64,000 nt of DNA, from NCBI GenBank assembly GCA_021029595.1, contig JAJJOY010000005.1, positions 100,191 to 164,190 on the forward strand, in the 5' to 3' direction. The notes under the pieces are model-generated. The model ran no database searches. It was not told the DNA's origin and saw only the letters and a list, made by a program, of their open reading frames with translations. The number at the start of each line of letters is the position of its first letter. Positions within the stretch are counted from its first letter, which is position 1. The translations under genes were made by a program, and so were the position numbers. Below, piece by piece: positions 34,790 through 42,335 of this stretch. The DNA is from Hominenteromicrobium mulieris (GTDB lineage: Bacteria > Bacillota > Clostridia > Oscillospirales > Acutalibacteraceae).

Positions 34790-36508
34790 TCACGGTAAAC
34801 GCCCGTAGGCGTAAAAATGAGATTGCCAGTAGCTTGTATTCAAATTTGCGTAGCCGATGGGATCTCCGCAATGCAGCATTTTTCCATCACCGACATAAAT
34901 CCCGCAATGGCTCACGCCCGGCGTGTCATAGGTGCCTTTGAAGAACACCAGATCACCGGGTTTGGGAGAACTGGTCGGCGTACAGATGTTATAGAGCCCC
35001 TGGGCTCCCAGCCTGCCCACATTCCAGCCGGAGTGATTGATAACCCACGAAACGTAGCCAGAGCAATCAAAGGAAGTGGCAGGAGAACTGCCTCCCCACA
35101 CATAGGGATAGCCGATGTATTTCTGCGCTTCAGCAAGCATTGCAGCAAAGGTTTCATCGTCCAGATATTCTCCGGGCACTTCGTAATCACCGGGTTTCCC
35201 GGTAATGTACTTGTTCACATATGGAGAATCCGGGAACAGATCGGGGCGGTTTCCCAGCGTTGCCATATAGATGGCATACCGTGAAAGCTGCTCCTCGCCC
35301 ATGATATATACGGGCACATGGGATAAATCAAAGTTCTCCAGCGTGACCGTACAGATGTAATAGTCGTAAGGCACCTGATAGGTGTCCGTATGGGAGTTGC
35401 CGTCCTCGTCCGTCCATGTGTCGGTTTCCGTGCGATACCGGGTTTCCACCACCACATCCTCGGTCAAAATGTACTGGCGGTCAAAGAGCATTTGCAACGT
35501 TCCCTGTACCTCGCCTATTGTCCATTGTCCCTCATGGAGCGCACACAAAAGAGAAAGCAGCACATAGGGATCATGTTCGATTTCGTCCAGATCGAAGTGG
35601 TATTCGTCATAGTCATGGGTGCTTTCATAGGTGTCCAGATAATGCTGTAAATCATCTTCCAACGCACAATAGGCGGCTTCGGCGGCCAGCATATCACGAT
35701 CCTCGCAAGGATAGGTGCTGGCCCCTAATGCACCGGCCCCGGCGTTCCCCAGCATAAGCATGGTAGAGGAACAGGACTGCATAGCAAACAGGAGTAACAC
35801 ACAGAGCACCGCAACCACGGCACCTGCGGGATGACTTTTGACAAATTCCACTGCCCGGGCAGTCAGGCGTTCTGTGGCTGTGGCAGTTTTCCCAGCCGCA
35901 GCCGCGCTCTGCTTTGCAGCCTCCTTTGCCTGCTTGCGGTATTGCCTGCGGAGCCGTTGCTTCTGCCAGTAGCGGGTAAGGGCATTTTTCGTCAGCTCCG
36001 GGTGCTCCTGTGCGGCGGTGTGAAAATGGTAGTCCGCCGTGTACTTGGTATAGCGGGCCTCGGCCTTGCGTACCACTTTTGCCGGATGTTCCCGGACTTT
36101 ACGGCGCACAAAGCGAGAGCTATGCCGTAGCGCGGTTTCTCCCACAAGCTCAGAACGGTGTGCGCCTTCTGTACCGACATTTTCCTGTTCCACTTCAAAA
36201 ATCTTGCCATGCACGAAGCTGTGAACGGAACCACTGGCAACACGGCCTATGCGTTTTACCGGGCCGGGCTTTTTCGGCGGCTTTTGTTTTGCCAGCTTCT
36301 CCCGGGCCTGTTCCAGCTTTTCGCCTTGGGACTCCATACGGAGCTTTGCCGCCGCAGCCTGTTCCTGCTGGCTCTTTTTGCGGAACTTGGACTTCGGGAC
36401 ACTTTGTCCCGAAGTGTCGGAAGCCTCCGGCCCGGGCTGTTCCCCGTCAGGGGCGTGGGCGGTCTGCGACCAAGCCCCCTCCTTGGTCTTATTCGTTTTT
36501 CGTTTCAT
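34790..36508 (-). CDS. NlpC/P60 peptidoglycan hydrolase (CD1108 type)
   Basis: 572 residues. A basic, Gln/Lys-rich cytoplasmic part, a membrane segment ('GAVVAVLCVLLLFAMQSCSS'), an extracytoplasmic helical domain and a C-terminal NlpC/P60 domain with Cys in 'SFDCSGYVSWVINHSGW' and His in 'GVSHCGIYVGDGKMLHCG'. It opens the wall for the mating channel. Residues about 31-40 ('DTSGQSVPKS') come from palindrome copy 8. The start overlaps the VirB4 end by 20 bases. Confidence 0.9.
   Translation of the reverse strand: MKRKTNKTKEGAWSQTAHAPDGEQPGPEASDTSGQSVPKSKFRKKSQQEQAAAAKLRMESQGEKLEQAREKLAKQKPPKKPGPVKRIGRVASGSVHSFVHGKIFEVEQENVGTEGAHRSELVGETALRHSSRFVRRKVREHPAKVVRKAEARYTKYTADYHFHTAAQEHPELTKNALTRYWQKQRLRRQYRKQAKEAAKQSAAAAGKTATATERLTARAVEFVKSHPAGAVVAVLCVLLLFAMQSCSSTMLMLGNAGAGALGASTYPCEDRDMLAAEAAYCALEDDLQHYLDTYESTHDYDEYHFDLDEIEHDPYVLLSLLCALHEGQWTIGEVQGTLQMLFDRQYILTEDVVVETRYRTETDTWTDEDGNSHTDTYQVPYDYYICTVTLENFDLSHVPVYIMGEEQLSRYAIYMATLGNRPDLFPDSPYVNKYITGKPGDYEVPGEYLDDETFAAMLAEAQKYIGYPYVWGGSSPATSFDCSGYVSWVINHSGWNVGRLGAQGLYNICTPTSSPKPGDLVFFKGTYDTPGVSHCGIYVGDGKMLHCGDPIGYANLNTSYWQSHFYAYGRLP
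36392..36414. repeat. 23-bp palindrome, copy 8
   Basis: CTTCGGGACA-CTT-TGTCCCGAAG, perfect. In the 5' coding part of the NlpC/P60 gene, read as SGQSVPKS. Confidence 0.9.
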
Positions 36509-38849
36509 TCTTCATATCCTCCGGGCGGGTAGTCAGCAGGTCATAGATTTCTCCGCGAGGGAACCGATCCACAAACGGGATGGTCACATTTCCATAGAAC
36601 AACAGGCCCTCGCCGGAATTGCTGTGTGTGATATAGGAAAGCTGGTGCTCGGAAATGCCGAGCTGTTTTGCCAGAATGGTACGGTCACTCTGCGCCTGCG
36701 AAAGCAGGATCATAAAATCCGTGTTGTCCAGAATGTTCTCGATTTCCCGGCTGGCCAAAAGGTCTTTGACGTTCTGCGTCAAAGCAGACGGCACACATCC
36801 TTTTTTACGCAGCATCTTCCAGACCGCCACAAAGTAGCTGGCCGTCAGCGGATCTCGGAGCAGAATGTGAAACTCGTCAAAATAGCACCAAGTCGCTGCG
36901 CCCTCGTGGAAGTTCTGATCCACCGCCTGCGAAACAAACTCGTTTGTGATGTGCATTGCAATCTTTCTAAGATTTTCGCCCATGTTTTTCAGAACGATGC
37001 ACACCACACGGCTGTCCGTCTTGACATTGGTAGGATGGTTAAAGAGATTGAGGGAGCCTGTGCAATAAAGCTCTAAGGCAGTTGCCACGCGCCGGGCCTC
37101 GGGCTCCGGCTGGCGTAAAAGCTCCTCATACAAATCCTGCAACAGCGGTGTTTTTGCGGTTTCCAATCCGAGCGCCTGCTCCCGGTACACCAAACGCACG
37201 CAGCGGTCAATGACCGTCTTTTCAATGGGCTGCAAGCCTTCCTTGCCGCCGACCACCAGCTCGCATAGGGACAAAAGAAAATCCGCTTTCATGGAAAGCG
37301 GGCTTTCTCCGGCGGCCATATTGAGCTCCACATCCATCGGATTGAGGTGGTGCGGGCTGTCCGGGGCAATCTCGATCACCTGGCCGCCCAGCCTTCGCAC
37401 CAGTGGAGCGTATTCGCCCATCGGGTCAACCACGATGATCCGATCCTGCGGGATGGTGAGAAACACATTCAAGAGCTCGCGCTTTGCGGCAAAGCTCTTG
37501 CCGGAGCCCGTAGAGCCCAAATACATCCCGTTTGCCGATTTCAGCTTTTTGCGGTCAGCCATGATGACATTGTGAGAAAGTGCGTTCATGCCATAGTAGA
37601 GGGCCTGCCCCGCCATGCGGAGCTCCCTTGTCATAAAGGGGATAAAGATGGCTGTGGAGCTGGTTGTCATACCGCGCTGGATTTCTACCTCGTTGTAACC
37701 AAGGGCCAACGAGGAAACAAAGCCCTGTTCCTGTTGCCAGTCCAGACGGCGTAGAGCGCAGTTGTATTTCTGCGCGATGCCGCCCACGGTAAACACATCG
37801 TTTTCCAGCCGCTGGCGAGTAGGGGCAAGGTTTACCACCGTAAAGGTCAGCAGAAACATTCGCTCATTGCGGGATTGCAAATCAGCCAGAAGCTCCGCTG
37901 CGTCCTTGCTGAATGTAATCAGGTCAGGGGGAAGAATATCCGGGTCATAGCCGGAGCGCACAGCCTTTCTCTGTTCCTCCACTTTCATTTTTCCGATGTC
38001 CGAGATTTTCCCTTTGATGGTCTTAATTGCCTTGAGCTGATCCACGGTCTGAATGTGCATGGTCACGGTCATTTCCGCATCCAGCTCTAAGATTTCCGCC
38101 AGCAACTTATCCGAAAGCTCCGATGCCATAATCTGCAAGTAGGACACCGCGCCCCAATACTGGCCGATGCGGAATGTGCGGGACTGGCGGAAGTCGAGAC
38201 TGTCCGGGGCAATAAAGTCTTTTGTGCCGAGCCCGGTCTGCGGGATGTCTTTCCACGAAAAGCGGAACGCCTCACGGCTCCCCGGGTGCATCTGGCTATG
38301 AAGCAGCGCAAGGCGGGCCCGTCCGTCCATCGGCTCCGAGGGAACGCCCAGCCGCTTAAAGTTTCCCATGACATCGGCCTCCACACGCTCCAGACGGGGC
38401 CGTGCCTCCGCAATCCCCTCGGCGGGTATGCCAAAGGTGATGTATTTTGAGCGCTCAATACCGTTGTTGCTTTTGGCAATCTGATTTTTCAGCATCCCGG
38501 TAAACTCGTTCCGGACGCTGTTATAGTTGTCATCCGCTTTCGGGATATTGACTTGATAGCGGCTGCGGGAATGAGAACGGCGGTTGATAAAGGAAAGCTG
38601 GAACGGCAGCGAACTGTCAAAGTAGTTGAGGAATGAGCTCCATCCGCTGAATATGGCGGTCTGATCCTCGGTGGATGCCACGGAGTAATTGATGTCCTCA
38701 TATTCCACGGTTTTTGTATAGAGCCCGCCCGGGAGCTTGCACACACCGTCCGGGTGCATGGACAGATACGGGATTGTCTGTTGGGCAGACAGGGTCGCCC
38801 GGCCTTTACCCTTGGCGGCGGCTCCGTTTTTCTTCTTTGTGTTTTTCAA
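36489..38849 (-). CDS. VirB4-type conjugation ATPase
   Basis: 786 residues, complete. N-terminal TrwK/VirB4 domain, Walker A in 'MYLGSTGSGKSFAAKRE' (about 445), Walker B in 'RIIVVDPMGEYAP' (about 470), and further motifs 'CYFDEFHILLRD' and 'PSALTQNVKDLLAS'. It powers substrate transfer or pilus assembly at the membrane base of the type IV system. The start overlaps the PrgI gene by 44 bases. The fragment at 576-879 is a paralogous end from another element. Confidence 0.95.
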   Translation of the reverse strand: MKNTKKKNGAAAKGKGRATLSAQQTIPYLSMHPDGVCKLPGGLYTKTVEYEDINYSVASTEDQTAIFSGWSSFLNYFDSSLPFQLSFINRRSHSRSRYQVNIPKADDNYNSVRNEFTGMLKNQIAKSNNGIERSKYITFGIPAEGIAEARPRLERVEADVMGNFKRLGVPSEPMDGRARLALLHSQMHPGSREAFRFSWKDIPQTGLGTKDFIAPDSLDFRQSRTFRIGQYWGAVSYLQIMASELSDKLLAEILELDAEMTVTMHIQTVDQLKAIKTIKGKISDIGKMKVEEQRKAVRSGYDPDILPPDLITFSKDAAELLADLQSRNERMFLLTFTVVNLAPTRQRLENDVFTVGGIAQKYNCALRRLDWQQEQGFVSSLALGYNEVEIQRGMTTSSTAIFIPFMTRELRMAGQALYYGMNALSHNVIMADRKKLKSANGMYLGSTGSGKSFAAKRELLNVFLTIPQDRIIVVDPMGEYAPLVRRLGGQVIEIAPDSPHHLNPMDVELNMAAGESPLSMKADFLLSLCELVVGGKEGLQPIEKTVIDRCVRLVYREQALGLETAKTPLLQDLYEELLRQPEPEARRVATALELYCTGSLNLFNHPTNVKTDSRVVCIVLKNMGENLRKIAMHITNEFVSQAVDQNFHEGAATWCYFDEFHILLRDPLTASYFVAVWKMLRKKGCVPSALTQNVKDLLASREIENILDNTDFMILLSQAQSDRTILAKQLGISEHQLSYITHSNSGEGLLFYGNVTIPFVDRFPRGEIYDLLTTRPEDMKNETKNE

Positions 38850-39195
38850 TCACATCCTCCTTTCCAGCACCCGGCCCGGCAAAGGGCGCATAAATGTTTT
38901 CGGTTCGGTAGGCCCTGATCCCCGGCCTTAGAAACTTGGCCCGGATGATGTTTCGCACAACCTTTTCAAAGGGCAAGCCGTCCTTTTCATACATCGCCAG
39001 CAGGAACGCCGGGAGCATAATTCCCAGCATGAGAAACATCGCCCCGGTATTGCCGAGGGTGCCACGGGTCAGCAGATAAGCCGGAATCCCCACCGCGCCC
39101 GCGCTGCCGAAGCAGACAAGCTGGCGTTTGGTGAGGTTGAAAGCCATCTTTGTTTTGATTTTGGATAAATCGTTTGGTACGTTTACATAGGGCAT
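38806..39195 (-). CDS. PrgI-family (VirB3-like) membrane protein
   Basis: 129 residues with two close membrane helices ('LVCFGSAGAVGIPAYLLT', 'AMFLMLGIMLPAFLLAMYE') and 'YVNVPNDLSKIKTKMAFNLT' at the start, the PrgI/TcpE-type signature. It anchors VirB4 to the membrane. Three bases separate it from the methyltransferase stop. Confidence 0.9.
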   Translation of the reverse strand: MPYVNVPNDLSKIKTKMAFNLTKRQLVCFGSAGAVGIPAYLLTRGTLGNTGAMFLMLGIMLPAFLLAMYEKDGLPFEKVVRNIIRAKFLRPGIRAYRTENIYAPFAGPGAGKEDVIEKHKEEKRSRRQG

Positions 39196-39198
39196 AGA

Positions 39199-39768
39199 TC
39201 ACACTCCTTTCTGCACTTCGGGACAATGTGTCCCAAAGTCCGGGATGGTTGGTGTTACTTCATTCCCCCATACAGCCCAACCGGGCGGGGTCTGCCTGGC
39301 AAAGAGCTCCACGCGGGGCAGATCGCCCATCAGGGAAATAATTTTGTCGCGGGCCTCGTCCGGCTTTTTGCTGTGGGCCTCAATCGGGGAAACGATAAAT
39401 TGATGGATGTTGGCAGCCTGCCGCTTTGGATGTCCCTTGGTTGCCAGCAGACAGATTTCTGCATTGCCCCTTGTCCAGAAGCCAAGGCCGTAAAACCAGC
39501 TATCCGCCTTCTTGTTCTTTTTCAGCCAGATGAAAGCAACGCTTTTGTAGGTGAAGCCCCAAGCCTCGATCAGCCGGAGCGCCTCCGGGAGCTGCGGGAA
39601 AGTGGCCCATAAAAAGAGTGCGCTGTCCGGGGCTGCAAGATTAGCCACAGGCAACGCACATAAATCCTCAATGCTCATAGTGGGATAATGATTTTCCGCC
39701 GCGCCCTGTACTTTCTTAGCCGAGTAGCGCCAAGGGGGATCGGCGTAAATGATAGAATACTGCTGGAT
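39199..39768 (-). CDS. MT-A70 adenine methyltransferase
   Basis: The first ATG (39678) lies after the catalytic DPPW motif, so the start must be upstream: in frame are 'QQYSIIYADPPWRYSAKK' and 'VQGAAENHYPTMSIEDL'. No ATG, GTG or TTG occurs between the nearest upstream stop and this segment. AAAGGAG is followed by ATT and ATC (39766-39768), the ATC standing where homologs have ATG before QQYS. I place the start there; 189 residues. The enzyme should methylate adenine in DNA, perhaps protecting ICE DNA in new hosts. The 3' end contains palindrome copy 9. Confidence 0.75.
   Translation of the reverse strand: MQQYSIIYADPPWRYSAKKVQGAAENHYPTMSIEDLCALPVANLAAPDSALFLWATFPQLPEALRLIEAWGFTYKSVAFIWLKKNKKADSWFYGLGFWTRGNAEICLLATKGHPKRQAANIHQFIVSPIEAHSKKPDEARDKIISLMGDLPRVELFARQTPPGWAVWGNEVTPTIPDFGTHCPEVQKGV
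39216..39238. repeat. 23-bp palindrome, copy 9
   Basis: CTTCGGGACA-ATG-TGTCCCAAAG, in the last codons of the MT-A70 gene, read as DFGTHCPE. Confidence 0.85.
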
Positions 39769-39770
39769 AA

Positions 39771-40550
39771 TTACACTCCTTTCTCGCCGGAGCTTTTTAC
39801 TGCCTGCGCCGCACGGATGCGCTCACTGGCGGCGGCATAAAAGGACGGGGCCGTTTCAAAGCATACAAAGCGGCGTTCTGTGTTGATGGCTGCAATCGCG
39901 GTTGTGCCGGAGCCAACGCAAATGTCCGCGACCAGTTCTCCGGGACGGGTGTAGGTGCGGATCAGGTACTCACAAAGCTCCACAGGCTTCTGTGTAGGAT
40001 GGATGCCGCCGGACACCGTAGGCACAAATAGTACATTTCCGGGATAGCGGCGGCCATCGTTGGACTCCGATTCCTGCCGTTCAAATTTCCCATAGTTGGA
40101 GCTTGTACCGCTTCGGGAATGTACGCGGGCATAAGGCTTGCCATAAGTAAACTTCGGATTGTAGACCGGGGACTTCTGGTAAAACACCAAGATATTCTCG
40201 GACTTTTTCAGTGGAGCCCGGTTTGCATTGAGAAAGCCCGTTCCGCGCTCCTTGTACCAAATCCACTCATAGCGGAGCATGGCGAGGTTGGATGCGCCCA
40301 GCACCTTGTCAAAGGGGCACTGTGCGAAAAACAGCACTGCGCCATTCGGCTTGACCGCCCATTTCACCGCCTCCCACAGTTCCGGGAGCGGCAGGGGCAC
40401 ATCCCAATAATTCCGGGTTGTGCCGTAAGGCGGATCAGTCAACAGCATATCCACGCTATGTTTTGGCAAAGAACGCAGGCCCTCGATGCCGTCCATGAGA
40501 AACAAGTCCTCCTTCGGGACACTTTGTCCCAAAGTGCGGCTATCGGTCAT
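39771..40550 (-). CDS. DNA adenine methyltransferase (DPPY type)
   Basis: Start at ATG 40550 after AAAGGAGG; 259 residues. 'MLLTDPPYGTTRNYWDVP' carries the catalytic DPPY; 'GGIHPTQKPVELCEYLIRTY' and 'ELVADICVGSGTTAIAAIN' the SAM motif I in the permuted beta-class order. It lies between the SpoVG-like gene and the MT-A70 gene, overlapping the former. Codons 5-12 ('RTLGQSVPK') are palindrome copy 10. Two methyltransferases in tandem suggest self-protection during transfer. Confidence 0.9.
   Translation of the reverse strand: MTDSRTLGQSVPKEDLFLMDGIEGLRSLPKHSVDMLLTDPPYGTTRNYWDVPLPLPELWEAVKWAVKPNGAVLFFAQCPFDKVLGASNLAMLRYEWIWYKERGTGFLNANRAPLKKSENILVFYQKSPVYNPKFTYGKPYARVHSRSGTSSNYGKFERQESESNDGRRYPGNVLFVPTVSGGIHPTQKPVELCEYLIRTYTRPGELVADICVGSGTTAIAAINTERRFVCFETAPSFYAAASERIRAAQAVKSSGEKGV
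40512..40534. repeat. 23-bp palindrome, copy 10
   Basis: CTTCGGGACA-CTT-TGTCCCAAAG, inside the first codons of the DPPY methyltransferase, read as TLGQSVPK. Confidence 0.85.
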
Positions 40551-41271
40551 TGCGGGCCTCCTTTGTCTTGGCAGGCGCAGGCCGGGCGGCGTTTTCTTTT
40601 CCCGCTTGTTTCGCGGCCTCGGCCATCTGCTCCTTGATCGGGGCAGGCCGTACCGCCTGGGCCCGTGCAACAAGCTGTTCCACCGCCGCATGATACGCCT
40701 CCACACCAGCCGCATTGATCCGTTCCTGTGTGGCTCGGTCAGGAATCCGAACCGTAGCCCGGTATCCCGTCCGGCTGGCAGGATCGGGCTTAGAGGGAGC
40801 GCCGAGGAAAATCCCGTTTTTTCCGTCCACAACCTTAAAATCGTCGATGACCACACCGCCAAAATTGACGCTGGCGAAGCCGATCAGTTTTCCCTGCGGC
40901 TCAATCGGGCGGACAGATACCGTGATCGGAACAACCGCCTCCTGCAAGACAGCATCTGTCCGCATTTTTACTGCCTCATCAATGCTAACGCCCTTGACTT
41001 CTGCAAGCTCCGCGATGGGAGCATCAAACAGCCAGCGCCGTTCCTCCGCAGCAATCTGCTCCGGGGTCAGCAATACATCGTCTTTCTTACTCAGATAAAA
41101 TTCCTCCTTTCCGCTTGCCGGAGCAGGCTGGGCGGGGTCGTCCATCAACTCTTTTCTTTGCAGGACGGCCTCTGTTTCCGCCATAAAGCGGTAAGCGTCT
41201 GCCTCAGTAAACTCCTCCGGCGTTTTTCCATTCCATAAGCGCGTTCCGTCTGCCCCGTATCTTCTCGGCAT
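40540..41271 (-). CDS. SpoVG-domain ICE protein
   Basis: Start at ATG 41271 after GGAGG; 243 residues. The middle contains a SpoVG fold: 'VSVRPIEPQGKLIGFASVNF' and 'VVIDDFKVVDGKNGIFLGAP'. SpoVG binds nucleic acid and influences gene expression in Firmicutes. N- and C-terminal extensions are specific to ICEs. It lies 15 bases after the TrbL gene and overlaps the methyltransferase gene, so it belongs to the transfer operon. Confidence 0.85.
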   Translation of the reverse strand: MPRRYGADGTRLWNGKTPEEFTEADAYRFMAETEAVLQRKELMDDPAQPAPASGKEEFYLSKKDDVLLTPEQIAAEERRWLFDAPIAELAEVKGVSIDEAVKMRTDAVLQEAVVPITVSVRPIEPQGKLIGFASVNFGGVVIDDFKVVDGKNGIFLGAPSKPDPASRTGYRATVRIPDRATQERINAAGVEAYHAAVEQLVARAQAVRPAPIKEQMAEAAKQAGKENAARPAPAKTKEARNDR

Positions 41272-41286
41272 AAGCACCACCTCCTG

Positions 41287-42153
41287 TTAATGAGCGCCAA
41301 AGATACGCTGGGCAATGCTCCCGGTCTTAAAGAGCATGAAGCAAAGCAGAACCGTGTAGCCCACAGTTCCCCAAATCGCCCCAATGGGATCGCCGCCTGT
41401 TGCGATGCCTTGAATGAGCACTGCGTAAATTGCAACACATACGAGGATCAGCAGCCCTTGAAAGCCTACGGCAAACAGGGACTTGATGTAGTTCTGCCCG
41501 GTGCCGCCAAGCTCCCGGTTGGAAAGCGTAGCAACGGGGATGGGGGCCAGACTGGTCAGCAGATAGATTTCCAACATCCGGCCATACACCAAGACGAAAA
41601 TGATAATCCCCATTGCTTTCATCGTGAAGCCGATGAGCGCAGACTGCAGCCAAAGCCCCAAAAGCGGCCCCAAGTCCATCGCCTCCAGCGAGGTTTCCAG
41701 TTCGGCAAGCATATCCGCCGAAACATCGGTAGAGCCTTGAATCAGCCCGCCTGCCTGCGCGATGACGCTCTGCGAGACATCGAACACGGCCATGACGATA
41801 TTGAATGTGTTTGACAGGATCAGGATTGCACAGGCTGTTTTGAACATCCATTTATAGAGGTTCGCAACGTCAACCTCGTGCATATTGTTCTTTTCCAAAA
41901 GCATCTGTATGAGCTCATAAGTGGCAACAAAGGTCAGCACCATTCCGGCAATCGGCAGGATCACCGTTTCGGAAAGCTGTCGGATCAGGGAGAAAACCCC
42001 GGCGTGCCACGCCGCCGGGGTAGTCCCTACCTGTGCCGCAATCTCTCCGACTTGGGTATTGACAGTATCAAAAAGACCTTCGAGGTTCCCCATGATCCCG
42101 CCAATCAGAAGCTCTTTGAGCCAGTTTGTGAGCCAGTCGGTGAGAAAATCCAT
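41287..42153 (-). CDS. VirB6/TrbL-like channel protein (CD1112 type)
   Basis: 288 residues with about six membrane helices. 'LTNWLKELLIGGIMGNLEGL' at the start, 'TFVATYELIQMLLEKNNMHE' and 'TSLAPIPVATLSNRELGGTG' are characteristic of the CD1112 family. It forms the inner-membrane channel of the conjugation system. It follows the Maff2 gene by 11 bases. Confidence 0.9.
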   Translation of the reverse strand: MDFLTDWLTNWLKELLIGGIMGNLEGLFDTVNTQVGEIAAQVGTTPAAWHAGVFSLIRQLSETVILPIAGMVLTFVATYELIQMLLEKNNMHEVDVANLYKWMFKTACAILILSNTFNIVMAVFDVSQSVIAQAGGLIQGSTDVSADMLAELETSLEAMDLGPLLGLWLQSALIGFTMKAMGIIIFVLVYGRMLEIYLLTSLAPIPVATLSNRELGGTGQNYIKSLFAVGFQGLLILVCVAIYAVLIQGIATGGDPIGAIWGTVGYTVLLCFMLFKTGSIAQRIFGAH

Positions 42154-42164
42154 AAGCGCCTACC

Positions 42165-42245
42165 TTAAAACAGGCCAGACAGCAGAGGGATCAGTGTGGT
42201 GCCAATGACGATGATGCCGCCGCCCGCCATGAGCTGTTTTATCCC
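42165..42245 (-). pseudogene. Maff2 family protein, C-terminal half (cut by insertion)
   Basis: Minus-strand frame 'GIKQLMAGGGIIVIGTTLIP' followed by LLSGLF and TAA at 42165-42167 is the second half of a Maff2 protein, a small two-helix membrane protein always found before TrbL in this ICE family. Its first half is at 63546-63686. The two halves together make a normal ~67-residue Maff2, so the 21.3 kb between them were inserted. No start codon serves this half. Confidence 0.85.
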
Positions 42246-42284
42246 CAATTAGGTGTAAAACTCTGCTCGATGGCGGGCGGCGGC
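42217..42284. repeat. Long hairpin at the left end of the 21.3-kb insert
   Basis: GCCGCCGCCCGCCAT (42217-42231) is repeated in inverse at 42270-42284 (ATGGCGGGCGGCGGC); inside, GTTTTA and TAAAAC also pair. The left arm is Maff2 coding sequence, the right arm is in the insert. The symmetry spans the insertion point and may be part of the attachment site. Confidence 0.7.
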
Positions 42285-42335
42285 GTACAAAAAATCTATA
42301 TGGTGTTGTTAAGAGAACCGTCCCGGCGGGACAGG

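Noticed and set aside
36489..38849. Possibility that the VirB4 fragment at 576 derives from this copy by duplication
   Set aside because: The two C-termini are related but clearly diverged, so they come from different elements.
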